Counted from the first letter of the stretch, positions 9,292 to 18,470 are shown. The stretch is 64,000 nt of DNA from an uncultured Dorea sp. (GCA_910580235.1 CAJTVU010000007.1:1-64000); one strand, 5' to 3'. Notes: generated by a model not told the origin, from the letters alone. A program made the numbers and translations.

Positions 9292-9322
9292 ATTCTTCCC
9301 TTCTTTAAGCTCCCCGCTCCTT

Positions 9323-10363
9323 CTAGAACAAGCGGATCAGCTTATCGCTCTTTTCCGCCACTTTGCCGATGACGGATACTTGCGTCTCCATATCCGCACT
9401 TGCGAAGTCCGCCAGTACTTTCGACAGATCCCCGGGAGCAACACTAATCAACAGCCCTCCTGAAGTCTGCGGGTCGTATAGCAGGTCAAGATAATGCTCC
9501 TGCACGCTTCCCGCCTCCACTTTTCCGATGGAATAGCCTCTGTTCTTATATGCTCCCGCGGGAACAAGCCCCATCTTCGCGTAAGCGATCGCGTCTTCAA
9601 AATATGCGACGTCTCTTACATTTATCTCAAATGTCACTTCACTGGCGCCTGCCATTTCCACGCAGTGCCCCAGCAGGCCGAACCCGGTAATATCCGTACA
9701 TGCGGACACGTCATAAGTCTCTACCACCTGCTTGCCCTTCTTATTCAGGGACGCCATAACAACCTGTGCCTCACGGATCGCTGCTTCACTTGCCATCTCT
9801 GCTTTGATAGCAGTGTTCACGATCCCGCTTCCGATCTGCTTCGTCAACACGAGGATGTCGCCCGGCCTGCAGCCATAATTTTTAAATATCTTATCAGGAT
9901 GTACAAAGCCAGACACGCACAGGCCGTATTTCGGTTCATCGTCCTGCACGGAATGTCCGCCTACCAGTACTGCTCCTGCTTCTTTCACCTTTGCCGCGCC
10001 ACCCGCCAGGATGTCGCCAAGTATCGCCGGATCCAGACAATTCGGAAATCCGACGATATTAAGCGCGACTGCCGGCTCTCCTCCCATCGCCCATACATCG
10101 CTTAAGGAGTTTGCAGCCGCTATCTGCCCAAACATATAAGGGTCGTCCACAATCGGCGTAAAGAAGTCGACGGTCTGTATCATGGCAATGTCATCCGTCA
10201 CTTTATAAATCGCTGCATCGTCTGACGTCTCGATTCCCACTAATAAATTATCGTCGTGGAACTGAGGCAGCTTGCTCAGGACCTGAGCAAGGGTCTCCGG
10301 ACCTATCTTGGCCGCTCACCCTGCTGTTTTACTTAATGTTGTCAGTCTGACATCCGATCTCAT
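9323..10363 (-). CDS. selD: Selenide, water dikinase SelD, itself a selenoprotein (Sec at residue 16)
   Basis: Makes selenophosphate from selenide and ATP. A simple scan starts the gene at 10240, but the frame is open upstream to ATG 10361-10363 with GGAGGAGA before it, interrupted only by TGA at 10316-10318. The TGA falls in LSKTAG-U-AAKIGPETLAQ, exactly at the active-site Cys/Sec of SelD. The full product is 346 aa, the normal SelD length. A hairpin follows the TGA, and selA, selB and selC are in the window. This is a Sec-containing enzyme, not a pseudogene. Confidence 0.96.
10271..10318 (-). promoter_or_regulatory. bSECIS element of selD (UGA plus hairpin)
   Basis: The UGA codon is at 10316-10318. 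CTTGCTCAG (10291-10283 on the minus strand) pairs perfectly over 9 bp with CTGAGCAAG, leaving GTC in the tip. The AGGUC tip resembles the SelB-binding loop of the E. coli fdhF SECIS. The loop guanine is about 33 nt after UGA, within the known 16-37 nt range. Confidence 0.85.
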
Positions 10364-10464
10364 GACTCGTCTCCTCCTTCATGCCGCTTCACATCTTTTT
10401 CACAATACAATCTTAATAGCCCGATATCTTACGGCCTAATACCTTATAATTGACGCCTTATTCT

Positions 10465-11073
10465 CTAAGGCCTTATGATCTTTCCAGCATTTGCCATCAC
10501 CTCTACGATGCTGTACATATTCGTCACGCTTCCTACAGCAAGCTTCTCTTTCAGGCCGTAATAGTCAAGGCATGTGCCGCACGTCAGTATCTCTACGCCC
10601 TGCGCTTCCAGTGATTTTAAATCCTCCAGGGAGTCCGAGCCTTCCGCCGTCAGTGTCGCGCCTCCATTGTAGAAAAGCATCGCTTTTGGAAGCTCGTCAA
10701 GCTGCGTCACTGCAAAGATAAATCCCTTGATCAGAACCTTCCCAAGCTCATCATTTCCGCTTCCCATACGGTCTGACGCTACCACGACGACCATGTCCCT
10801 TCTTGTATCAGGCATGCAGGACGCTCCTTCCTCACTCTCTTCCGCCTTCGGCGCGCCTTCCATCTGGATCGTCACTTTGAATTCTTTCTCCCCAAGCTTT
10901 TCAGAAGAGACCTGGCCTCCTGACGCTGCAGCCATCTTAGATACGTTCTGTACTGCGATCTCGTTATCCACTAACACTTCGATCGTCTCAGGACCTGAAA
11001 GCGTCTGCATAGCTTTCTTAGTCTTGATAACTGGGATCGGGCAGTTATCTCCCATCGCGTTTACTGTAACCAT
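10465..11073 (-). CDS. yedF: Selenium metabolism protein YedF
   Basis: 202-aa fusion. The N-terminal TusA/SirA-like domain has GDNCPIPVIKTKKAM; the C-terminal DsrE-like domain has EILTCGTCLDYYGL. This two-domain form is a marker of the selenium-utilisation trait and is thought to handle activated selenium. The ATG at 11071-11073 is preferred to an upstream GTG because AAAGGTGG lies eight bases before it. It is the first gene of the yedF-selD-selA-selB-LysR series. Confidence 0.9.
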   Translation of the reverse strand: MVTVNAMGDNCPIPVIKTKKAMQTLSGPETIEVLVDNEIAVQNVSKMAAASGGQVSSEKLGEKEFKVTIQMEGAPKAEESEEGASCMPDTRRDMVVVVASDRMGSGNDELGKVLIKGFIFAVTQLDELPKAMLFYNGGATLTAEGSDSLEDLKSLEAQGVEILTCGTCLDYYGLKEKLAVGSVTNMYSIVEVMANAGKIIRP

Positions 11074-11139
11074 GTGTAATTCCACCTTTCTTTTATATTA
11101 CTCCCGCTTGCCCTCAGTGTACAAGACACTTATAGATAC

Positions 11140-11168
11140 ATTCTATCATTGATGTCTGAAAAGGTAAA
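11140..11168 (-). promoter_or_regulatory. Promoter of the yedF-selDAB operon
   Basis: Minus strand: TTTACC (11163-11168), 17-bp spacer, TAGAAT (11140-11145), about 65 bp upstream of the yedF start. Confidence 0.5.
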
Positions 11169-11176
11169 CGGGGTAT

Positions 11177-11836
11177 TTACATTATTTTTATCTGTCTGAC
11201 CTCCTCCGGACGCTCTGTTGACACGATCTCATATCCGCCGTCACGATAATACGCCGGCTTCATATCCCCCTTCTTAAACGCTGCAAGAAATTCCTCCATC
11301 GTGTGCACCTCCTCCGGGAAATACGTCGCGCATACGCCTACTTTTCTCGGTATATGGCAGTCGCTGGAGCCAAGCGTAAAAAGCCCCAGCTCTCTCGCGT
11401 ACAGCGCCGCCGTCATGCAAGCCTCCGGCGAAGTGCTCCCGTTGAGGACCTCAAGGCCGTCCAGCCCTTTTACACGCCGCAGGTTATCCTCCAGGCCCCG
11501 TTTATTATTCCGGAACGGATGCGCCGCAAAACATACGCCGCCGCGCTCCTTCACATAGTCAATGAACTCCTGTGCCGATACCCTCTCCTTCGGATAATCG
11601 TCAATTCCAAAAGCAATAATATCCCCCTGGAGCGAGAAAAACTCAATCCCCACAAATATCGGAAAAGCCGTCCGCTTCGTATATTCCGCCGCATACTCTT
11701 TTAAGCCCATACTATCATGGTCTGTAATACAGATAGCGCCTAACCCTTTCTCCCTGGCAATCCCCACCATCTCATCAAGTTTTAAAAAACTGTCCTTCGA
11801 ATATGTCATCTCATGCATATGCGTATCAATAAACAT
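11177..11836 (-). CDS. PHP domain metal-dependent phosphoesterase
   Basis: 219-aa PHP-superfamily protein with the usual metal ligands: FIDTHMHEM, ITDHDSMG, AAHPFRNNK and SSDCHIPR. Such stand-alone proteins hydrolyse phosphoesters (nucleotides, histidinol phosphate or RNA ends); the substrate here is unknown. It lies upstream of yedF on the same strand but the yedF promoter between them suggests separate transcription. Confidence 0.85.
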   Translation of the reverse strand: MFIDTHMHEMTYSKDSFLKLDEMVGIAREKGLGAICITDHDSMGLKEYAAEYTKRTAFPIFVGIEFFSLQGDIIAFGIDDYPKERVSAQEFIDYVKERGGVCFAAHPFRNNKRGLEDNLRRVKGLDGLEVLNGSTSPEACMTAALYARELGLFTLGSSDCHIPRKVGVCATYFPEEVHTMEEFLAAFKKGDMKPAYYRDGGYEIVSTERPEEVRQIKIM

Positions 11837-11938
11837 GGCATTCTCCTCCTTTTCTCATTATATAGAGCAGAAACTACCGCATCAAATAGAGATTTATAAT
11901 AAATACGCCATCTTATAGATAATATCAATTATTAGATG

Positions 11939-11985
11939 TTAGATGGGGACGTACGCTTTTCGCAAAAGCGTACGTCCCCATCTAA
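11939..11985. repeat. REP-like perfect inverted repeat, 22-bp arms
   Basis: A 22-bp arm at 11939-11960 and its exact complement at 11964-11985 leave only a CGC loop. The arms contain GGGGACGTACGC. Another GTCCCC/GGGGAC-type motif follows (TGCCTGTCCCC, GTGTCCCC). This looks like a dispersed palindromic element of the kind mobilised by REP-associated transposases; no transposase is nearby. Confidence 0.6.
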
Positions 11986-12068
11986 CAAAGTGCCTGTCCC
12001 CAATCGACAAACAGGGTGTCCCCATGTTATAATCCCTACAGGACTATCAAGAGAAGAGGACAGTTATT

Positions 12069-12926
12069 ATGTGGATTGCGGACAATTGGAAAGATTATGA
12101 GATTATAGATTGCAGTAAGGGTGAGAAGCTTGAGCGCTGGGGACAGTATATCCTGGTGCGCCCTGACCCGCAGGTCATATGGGACACGCCCAGGATAAAC
12201 GATGGCTGGCGAAGAAAGAACGGCCACTACCACCGCAGTAAAAAAGGCGGCGGAGAGTGGGAGTTTTTTAACCTTCCCGAACAGTGGCAGACCCACTATG
12301 GAGAGCTTACATTTAATCTCAAGCCTTTTAGCTTCAAGCATACGGGGCTTTTCCCTGAGCAAGCCACGAACTGGGACTGGTTCTCAGAAAAGATAAAACA
12401 TGCAGGAAGGCCGATAAAAGTACTCAACCTCTTTGCGTATACGGGTGGCGCGACCTTGGCGGCAGCGGCAGCAGGCGCAAGCGTGACCCATGTAGACGCA
12501 TCAAAGGGGATGGTCGCATGGGCCAGGGAGAACGCGGCCTCTTCTGGACTTTCAGATAAGCCCATACGCTGGCTTGTGGACGACTGTGTAAAATTCGTAG
12601 AACGGGAGATCCGCCGCGGCAGCAAATATGACGCCATCATTATGGATCCGCCTTCCTACGGCCGAGGCCCGAAGGGAGAGATCTGGAAGATCGAGGATGC
12701 TATCCACCCTTTTATCAAACTATGCACACAGATATTATCGGATCGTCCTCTCTTCTTCCTCGTCAACTCCTACACAACAGGGCTTGCCCCCGCAGTTCTG
12801 GCTTATATGCTGGGGACAGAGCTGGAAAAATATGACGGTCATGTAGAGGCACAGGAGATCGGCCTGCCTGTAACATGTTCAGGCCTCATACTCCCCTGCG
12901 GGGCATCCGGGCGGTGGAGCGCATAA
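12069..12926 (+). CDS. Class I SAM-dependent methyltransferase (RlmI-like)
   Basis: 285-aa Rossmann methyltransferase. The SAM-binding motif is NLFAYTGGATLAAAAAGA, the acidic motif is THVDAS and the catalytic motif IV is MDPPSYGRGPKGE. It resembles the RlmI-type rRNA methyltransferase group without an N-terminal PUA domain. The target (rRNA base or other) is not determined. A single-gene unit preceded by GAAGAGGA. Confidence 0.82.
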   Translation: MWIADNWKDYEIIDCSKGEKLERWGQYILVRPDPQVIWDTPRINDGWRRKNGHYHRSKKGGGEWEFFNLPEQWQTHYGELTFNLKPFSFKHTGLFPEQATNWDWFSEKIKHAGRPIKVLNLFAYTGGATLAAAAAGASVTHVDASKGMVAWARENAASSGLSDKPIRWLVDDCVKFVEREIRRGSKYDAIIMDPPSYGRGPKGEIWKIEDAIHPFIKLCTQILSDRPLFFLVNSYTTGLAPAVLAYMLGTELEKYDGHVEAQEIGLPVTCSGLILPCGASGRWSA

Positions 12927-13046
12927 GCCTGCCAGGACAGTGCCGAATCCGCACAATTCCGATTGATTTTTTGTATGTTTTAGTGTATGCTTGGAATGTA
13001 ATATGATTTACAATATATGAACACGAAAATATGGAGGTATGAATTC

Positions 13047-13205
13047 ATGAAAAAGTATGTATGTGAGCCTTGCGGATATGTGTACGACCCAGAAGCTGGC
13101 GATCCAGACGGCGGCATCGCTCCAGGAACTGCTTTTGAAGACATCCCGGACGACTGGGTATGCCCTATCTGCGGGATGGGAAAAGAAGTATTCGTGGAAG
13201 AGTAA
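13047..13205 (+). CDS. Rubredoxin
   Basis: 52-aa iron-only electron carrier. The four ligands Cys6, Cys9, Cys39 and Cys42 lie in YVCEPCGY and [10 protein letters not shown], with the usual [12 protein letters not shown] stretch. The start is set by GGAGGT eight bases upstream; an upstream in-frame ATG at 13017 lacks one. Typical of anaerobes, where it passes electrons to oxygen- or peroxide-reducing enzymes. Confidence 0.97.
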   Translation: MKKYVCEPCGYVYDPEAGDPDGGIAPGTAFEDIPDDWVCPICGMGKEVFVEE

Positions 13206-13237
13206 TCTGAAGATAACCCAAGAAAATAGCAAAAATA

Positions 13238-13270
13238 AAAGGGCGCAGGATCCTTATTCCGCGCCCCTTT
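13238..13270 (+). terminator. Terminator of the rubredoxin gene
   Basis: AAAGGGCGC pairs with GCGCCCCTTT (one bulged C), followed by ATTTTCC, 33 bp after the rubredoxin stop. Confidence 0.8.
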
Positions 13271-13311
13271 ATTTTCCTGTCTTTATACAGCAGCCTATCA
13301 TCAAATCATTA

Positions 13312-13473
13312 TCAAAACTCAATCCCTTTTCCAAGAGCATCTTTCAAATATGTCGTCACATCTTCCAATTTGCGGACGATCTCCATCTTCTCCTCCCAGT
13401 CTGCTCCTGCCATATCCTTATTAATAAGACAGTTCTTAATGTGTTTTGCTTCCTTAATTAATTGTTCTGTCAT
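13312..13473 (-). CDS. Small hypothetical protein
   Basis: 53-aa soluble, largely helical protein starting MTEQLIKEAKHIKN. The start at 13473 is chosen over the longer frame because GGGAGG lies 8-9 bases upstream. No family recognised. Confidence 0.6.
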   Translation of the reverse strand: MTEQLIKEAKHIKNCLINKDMAGADWEEKMEIVRKLEDVTTYLKDALGKGIEF

Positions 13474-13663
13474 AATAACGCCTCCCTTTAGAAACCTCAA
13501 ACTGCTTGTCTCTGCTTTTATTATAAACACTTTTCTATCAGTGTACAAGGGGTACGCTTACGAAAACATTTATTTACAAAACAACGTTCAAAAATACAGA
13601 GAACTTGAAAGCACTGGAGCCAGATGATATAATTGAAAGATCAAAAAATAAGGATGTGCCATT

Positions 13664-13927
13664 ATGTTCCGTTTATGGGGAAAAGAATACAAAGATAATC
13701 GTCTCGTCCGGGACACCGTAATCTGTGATGACACGGACGACACGCGCACACATAAAGTATTCCATGCGCTGGACGCCGTCTGCTACGAATTTGACTTAAG
13801 CAAGCCTATCTGGCTGGAATCTGCCATTGAAGAATTCAGGAGGCACTCCAAAGTACGCTTTTATCAGGACAGTTTCGTGGACTCTATTGATTTTGACTAT
13901 CTGGAGATCCATGTCATTGAAGAATAA
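13664..13927 (+). CDS. Conserved hypothetical protein
   Basis: 87-aa acidic protein (starts MFRLWGKEYKDN, ends HVIEE). Short, without membrane segments. AAGGATGTG precedes the start. It resembles small Lachnospiraceae proteins of unknown role. Convergent with the ABC permease gene, whose stop lies 50 bp away. Confidence 0.65.
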   Translation: MFRLWGKEYKDNRLVRDTVICDDTDDTRTHKVFHALDAVCYEFDLSKPIWLESAIEEFRRHSKVRFYQDSFVDSIDFDYLEIHVIEE

Positions 13928-13977
13928 AAGAACTTTTGCATATATGGCAAGGAACAAAATGAGAGCAGGCGGATTGC

Positions 13978-15387
13978 CTACTCTCCTCTTATTGCCGCTA
14001 AAGGGCTTAAGTTCATAGCCCGCTTCGCCGGGAAGTACCCCGCCGTTATGCCGACGAACATTGCAAATGCCATAGACACAAGAGCAAGCCACCATGGGAT
14101 ATAAGAAATATCTCCGTCAAACCCCATGACCGCGCCATGGCCTGTCGCCATATTTATAAGGAATGACAAAAGAAAACTTAGCAGATTCCCGATTATTCCC
14201 CCAATGAGCCCGATGGACGCAGCTTCTACCAAAAACATCTGCTTAATGTTCTTCAGGCTGCACCCCAGCACTTTAATCACGCCAATCTCTTTCGTCCTCT
14301 CATAGATGGACATCATCATCGTATTCGCGATCCCGATCGCTGCCACGAACAGTGAGATTGCTCCGATCCCGCCGAGCACTGCCTGTACCATAGCAAATTC
14401 CTTCTGCATGCTCTTTAAGAATTCCGCATTCGTATCTACCGTATATCCCATCTGACGGATCTCTTCCGCCACTGACTCCACATTGTCAATGTCATCCACC
14501 TTCACCTGCGCCGCCGAATAGAAAAAATCTCTGTACGGCTTGCCGGACTGAGTGGCAGGCTGTCCCGGAATCACTCTTCCCGAAAACTCCCTCTTCAATA
14601 CCTGCTTTAAAACATTGATATCACAGTAGGCCCTATAACAGAATTCATTGTAATCATCCGGCCCGCCTTCTACCACGCCGCTTGCTTTCACGACGTGCTT
14701 TTGCGCCGTCCGGGGCGCAGATGATGTACCGCTCTCGCTTCCTGACATGTTCCCGCCATTCCCGCCTCCTGTATCCTTACTATTGTAATAAGCGTCCTGA
14801 TCCAGGATCAGGAACATGGAATCCTTTTCAAAATCAATATCCGGAAGCTCCCCGGTCTCCCAATAGCCTTTTCCTGTCGCTTTTTCATAAAACGACTGAG
14901 GAAGCATGTTTCCATAGATGAACTCTAGCGGCCCGTCTCCCTTCGGCACTTCTCCTCCCGGCCTGAGAGGGATATTCTGTTCCAGAAGCGCCTCTCGGGG
15001 CATCGCTATAAGAGAGACATACCCCTCGTATTGTCCCTTTAGGAACAGCGCCGACATCTCATATTGCGGGAAAGAAGATTGTACATGCTCCAATTGTCCT
15101 AATTTTTCTATCAGCTCATCATCAATATATCTGACATCGTCGTCGTCCCCTGTCTCGCCGTAATATATCATGGATTCCCCCACGCTCTTCCCCCGCACAG
15201 TGACGGCGGTCAGACCGCCTGACTGCTCCACCTGCCGGTAGAGCGCCTGCTGCATGCCGAGCCCCAGGGAGATCATGACTACGATTGAGGTCGTACCGAT
15301 AATAACGCCAAGCACTGTCAGGAACGTCCGCAGCTTCCGTCTTCGTAAGTTACTTCCGCTCATCCTCAGAAGATCCATAAAGTTCAT
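13978..15387 (-). CDS. ABC transporter permease (MacB/FtsX type)
   Basis: 469-aa permease with an N-terminal membrane helix (LRTFLTVLGVIIGTTSIVVM), a long extracytoplasmic domain with a Gly/Ser linker near residue 210, and three C-terminal helices with the FtsX signature (IGIANTMMMSIYERTKEIGVIKVLG). It overlaps the adaptor gene by 38 bp and forms an operon with it and the ATPase. In Firmicutes such systems export peptides or sense envelope stress. Confidence 0.9.
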   Translation of the reverse strand: MNFMDLLRMSGSNLRRRKLRTFLTVLGVIIGTTSIVVMISLGLGMQQALYRQVEQSGGLTAVTVRGKSVGESMIYYGETGDDDDVRYIDDELIEKLGQLEHVQSSFPQYEMSALFLKGQYEGYVSLIAMPREALLEQNIPLRPGGEVPKGDGPLEFIYGNMLPQSFYEKATGKGYWETGELPDIDFEKDSMFLILDQDAYYNSKDTGGGNGGNMSGSESGTSSAPRTAQKHVVKASGVVEGGPDDYNEFCYRAYCDINVLKQVLKREFSGRVIPGQPATQSGKPYRDFFYSAAQVKVDDIDNVESVAEEIRQMGYTVDTNAEFLKSMQKEFAMVQAVLGGIGAISLFVAAIGIANTMMMSIYERTKEIGVIKVLGCSLKNIKQMFLVEAASIGLIGGIIGNLLSFLLSFLINMATGHGAVMGFDGDISYIPWWLALVSMAFAMFVGITAGYFPAKRAMNLSPLAAIRGE

Positions 15388-16978
15388 CTAACAGAGCCTC
15401 CTCCTCGTTCTTCATCTTTGCTTTCTTCCTTTTGCCTGAGATTATCCGCACCGCGACGATTAGGATAATCACTGCCGCAACAATCAGAATCGGCACTACG
15501 GGAAGACCGCCCTTCTCTTCCTCCGGCATGCTGTCCATCATCGCCTCCTCCTGTACTTCCGGCATAACCTCCAACTGTAGCTCTTTCTTCTCCTCAGATA
15601 CATTCCCGGCCTCATCTTCGTAGCTTAACGTCACAGCTACAGACGCCGAGCCTTGCGTTTCTTTCTTTCCTTCCAGCATAGCGTCGATGGACGCCTGTGC
15701 CCCCGAATCCACATTCCCTACGAACACTTCTTCCTTCTCTATACTGTCCCCTGTAAATGTGGCTTTCACATTATACAGCTTAACCCTTCCGAGGTTATAC
15801 AGGCTGCACATCACATTGGCCTCTTCTCCTACTTGAATGCTCTGCGGGCTGATCTCAAAATCGCTCAGCTCAAATCTGGCATCCTGCTTCACCGGGATAG
15901 AGAGGCTGGAAGACGAATCGATCTGCGCGCTGCCATCGTCTTCATATTTCATGGAAACATCAATACTGTAAGGCTTCTGCAGAAGATCCGCCTTGGCATT
16001 TAAATCAATGGAGATATCAGCGGTCTTACCTGCCCCGATCTTCTCCAGCCAGATGGCGCTGGAACCGGAAGACGGCAGAAACGCTGGAGCCATCGTCTGC
16101 TCATCCGTACCTTCTGTGGGAGCGCTGAGATCAAAGAGCATATTTTTCACGCCAACTGCCTTAGATGTATTCTTCAAATGTATCGTCAGCGTAAAGTTGC
16201 TTCCTGCCCTTACCTCTGCCGGATTCGTCGTAAATCCTGTGACGATCACTCTAGGAACGGATCCATCACCTGAGCCCGAGCCTCCTCCGCTGTATGACGG
16301 CTCCCCGTTGCTTACGCCACCCGCAGGCGCTGACGGGATCTCTTCGCCACTGGGCTCTCCTGTCTGACCGTCCCCGGAAGGCTCTCCCTCCCCGGCGGCC
16401 CCTTCTGCTTTTGCCGTCGTGTTGACATAAAACTTCTGTGTCTGCTTATCCATACCTTCCGCATAAACCGCGAACTGGATCGTCCATCTGGATGTCTGCA
16501 CATCTTCGCGTTGGACAAAATTACATGAAAAATCCTTCACCTGGTTTTTATCCATATCGCCAATCTCATACCGATAAGCCTGAAACTCTGTCTTAAACGG
16601 CCACACGTCGGCAGTGTCGCCAAGCTCCGCCTGCACGACGACATTCTTCACAGGGCTTCCTGTAAGATTCGTCACCTGGAACTTCCATTCCTTCTCCTCG
16701 CCTGCGGTATATGTAGGTACTGCATTATTCTTCGATTCGATCTTGAGAGCGCCTGCAGGCTTATTCTCCGGTTCCGCAGGCTTTATCTCCGGCTTCGTTT
16801 CCTCAGCCGCCGTCGGCTCGTCTACAAGTGTTTCCTCTTTATCCGCAGACTCCGCCCGGACTCCCCCATGCAGAGGCGTCATGATTACCATTGCAGCCGC
16901 CAGGAGGACGCACATACAGCCTTTCATCCATCTCTTTCTCTTCCTCATCTTTCCTTCACTCGCCTTTCCCTTGTTCAT
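15350..16978 (-). CDS. Membrane-anchored surface protein of the ABC system (CARDB-like repeats)
   Basis: 542-aa secreted protein: signal peptide (VLLAAAMVIMTP), a Pro/Glu-rich linker, three Ig-like/CARDB-type domains (for example VIVTGFTTNPAEVRAGSNF and FELSDFEISPQSIQVGEEA), a C-terminal helix (VVPILIVAAVIILIVAVRI) and a basic tail. It lies between the ATPase (4-bp overlap) and the permease, the place of the MacA-like adaptor in other systems, but it is not a MacA homologue. Confidence 0.8.
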   Translation of the reverse strand: MNKGKASEGKMRKRKRWMKGCMCVLLAAAMVIMTPLHGGVRAESADKEETLVDEPTAAEETKPEIKPAEPENKPAGALKIESKNNAVPTYTAGEEKEWKFQVTNLTGSPVKNVVVQAELGDTADVWPFKTEFQAYRYEIGDMDKNQVKDFSCNFVQREDVQTSRWTIQFAVYAEGMDKQTQKFYVNTTAKAEGAAGEGEPSGDGQTGEPSGEEIPSAPAGGVSNGEPSYSGGGSGSGDGSVPRVIVTGFTTNPAEVRAGSNFTLTIHLKNTSKAVGVKNMLFDLSAPTEGTDEQTMAPAFLPSSGSSAIWLEKIGAGKTADISIDLNAKADLLQKPYSIDVSMKYEDDGSAQIDSSSSLSIPVKQDARFELSDFEISPQSIQVGEEANVMCSLYNLGRVKLYNVKATFTGDSIEKEEVFVGNVDSGAQASIDAMLEGKKETQGSASVAVTLSYEDEAGNVSEEKKELQLEVMPEVQEEAMMDSMPEEEKGGLPVVPILIVAAVIILIVAVRIISGKRKKAKMKNEEEALLDELYGSSEDERK

Positions 16979-17691
16979 CTTCTCCTGTCCTCTCTCATCT
17001 TTTTTCTGTTGTCGTCAATTCTTATTATTCTGCCGTCTCTGATGTGGAACACCCGGTCTGCATATTCTGCCAGATGGTCGTCATGGGTGACCATCACAAG
17101 TGTCCTCCCCTGCTCTTTTACGACTCTCTGCATTAGTCCCATTACTTCTTCAGACGTGTGAGAGTCCAGGTTTCCTGTCGGCTCGTCTGCAAATATGATC
17201 TTCGGCTCTGTCACAAGCGCTCTGGCCACGCCGACCCGCTGCTGTTGCCCGCCGGACATCTGATTTGGAAAATGTTCCTTATGGTTCCTTAAGTTCACAA
17301 GGTTCAGTATCTCATGCGCTTTCCTTGTCCTCTCTCTGCGCGGGACGCCCCGGAAGCTTAACGGCAACGCCACATTCTCCACCGCGTTCATCGTGCTAAG
17401 AAGATGAAAAGACTGGAAGATAAATCCTACTTTCTCTCTCCGAAATCTCACTAAGTCCCCTTCACTTAGCTTCTCTATATGTGCTCCATCTATAATAATG
17501 CTCCCTTTCGTCGGCTTCTCTAACCCCGCCAGCATATTGAGCAAAGTAGATTTCCCCGAACCGGAAGTCCCGACAATGGCGCAGAACTCTCCTTCTAAAA
17601 TGTGGAAATCGACTCCGTCAAGCGCCCGGACAATCTCATCGCCCACCCGGTAAAGCTTATATAAGTCCTTTACCTCTATCGCTTTTCTCAT
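16975..17691 (-). CDS. ABC transporter ATP-binding protein (LolD/MacB type)
   Basis: 238-aa ATPase: Walker A GTSGSGKSTLLNML, Q-loop FIFQSFHLL, signature MSGGQQQRVGVARAL, Walker B IIFADEPTGNLD and H-loop VTHDD. First gene of the three-gene operon ATPase, adaptor, permease. Its promoter region (17692-17804) borders attL, so the prophage inserted just upstream of this operon without breaking it. Confidence 0.93.
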   Translation of the reverse strand: MRKAIEVKDLYKLYRVGDEIVRALDGVDFHILEGEFCAIVGTSGSGKSTLLNMLAGLEKPTKGSIIIDGAHIEKLSEGDLVRFRREKVGFIFQSFHLLSTMNAVENVALPLSFRGVPRRERTRKAHEILNLVNLRNHKEHFPNQMSGGQQQRVGVARALVTEPKIIFADEPTGNLDSHTSEEVMGLMQRVVKEQGRTLVMVTHDDHLAEYADRVFHIRDGRIIRIDDNRKKMREDRRR

Positions 17692-17804
17692 GACTCTTCC
17701 TCCTGCCTGATTTGAAGTATAGCAGAATCTTTTGTAGAAATTATAAAATAATTATTAAATATTTCTTAATATGTTAAACGCATTTAACGGGGTTTAAAGG
17801 TGGT

Positions 17805-17833
17805 TTTGTTGCTAACGTGTTGCTAATAAAACA
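17805..17833. other. attL
   Basis: 29-bp repeat identical to 63314-63342; flanking bases differ on both sides. The core itself has GTTGCTAA twice (11-bp period), and an inverted TTAGCAA lies at 17854-17860 inside the prophage, possible integrase-binding sites. Confidence 0.92.
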
Positions 17834-17942
17834 TATTAATATATGCAAAAATGTTAGCAAATAGCATAAGATATACTTGCATTTAGACGGAAAGCAGAAG
17901 GGCTCATCCGTTGTTGATGCGGAGATGAGATGAGGCAAAGCA

Positions 17943-17969
17943 AAAGAGCGGGGGCAAGTCCCGCTCTTT
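17943..17969 (-). terminator. Terminator near the left prophage end
   Basis: AAAGAGCGGG pairs with CCCGCTCTTT over 10 bp with a 7-nt loop, immediately after the stop of the small gene at 17971; the minus-strand product runs into TTTTG. Confidence 0.75.
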
Positions 17970-17970
17970 C

Positions 17971-18111
17971 TTAGTCCTCTAAATCCTGTTGTATGTCATC
18001 CAGCATTTCATCTAATTTCTTGTTTCTTTCATCCTCTGTCTTCGCTGCTTTAATGTCCTCTAAGTCTCTTTTAAACCTTCTCAGCCAGCCTTTCCACTGT
18101 TTATCTGTCAT
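17971..18111 (-). CDS. Small acidic helical protein
   Basis: 46-aa charged protein starting MTDKQWKGWLRRF and ending QQDLED, probably one long helix. The Met at 18111 has GGAGG seven to ten bases upstream; a Met five codons earlier also has a ribosome site. Lies downstream of the HTH gene on the same strand. No family recognised. Confidence 0.55.
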   Translation of the reverse strand: MTDKQWKGWLRRFKRDLEDIKAAKTEDERNKKLDEMLDDIQQDLED

Positions 18112-18202
18112 GCTTAATACCTCCATCTTCCTGCTCTCCTTTCCGTTCATCAGACTTACTTGCCTCATCTGATAATATTATAAGCTATTTTCAACGCCCT
18201 TA

Positions 18203-18421
18203 TTAAACTTTTTTCGGTTTATTTTCTACATATTTTATTATGTTCCCCGGTTGCATATCTAATAATTCACAAAGCTGCTCCAATGTCTTTATGCCTATCA
18301 TTTCCCCTTTCCTCAACTTCTGCATAGCGGATTGGCTAAGCACATTTTCCCTTAATATTCTAGTGCTATTATACCCAGACTCTTTCAGCGTTTCTATCAC
18401 ATCTATCTTATATGCCAGCAT
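18203..18421 (-). CDS. Small XRE-like HTH regulator
   Basis: 72-aa Cro/C1-type protein: LSQSAMQKLRKGEMIGIKTLEQLCELLDM is the recognition region with the usual C-terminal DMQPGNIIKY end. AGGAGG precedes the start. Divergent from the small peptide genes; the two promoters share 140 bp, so it very likely controls them and itself. Confidence 0.8.
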   Translation of the reverse strand: MLAYKIDVIETLKESGYNSTRILRENVLSQSAMQKLRKGEMIGIKTLEQLCELLDMQPGNIIKYVENKPKKV

Positions 18422-18441
18422 ACACGAACCTCCTTTGCTTT

Positions 18442-18470
18442 ATTTTAATTTGATATAGGAAAAAAGTCAA
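18442..18470 (-). promoter_or_regulatory. Promoter of the HTH gene
   Basis: Minus strand TTGACT (18465-18470), 17-bp spacer, TAAAAT (18442-18447). Confidence 0.7.

Noticed and set aside
9323..10240. selD read as a 5'-truncated gene
   Set aside because: The frame continues upstream through a Sec TGA with a SECIS hairpin and a good start at 10363.
17754..17773. 18-bp AT-rich match to 63462-63479 outside the prophage ends
   Set aside because: Low complexity and on the chromosomal side; the 29-bp repeat already explains integration.
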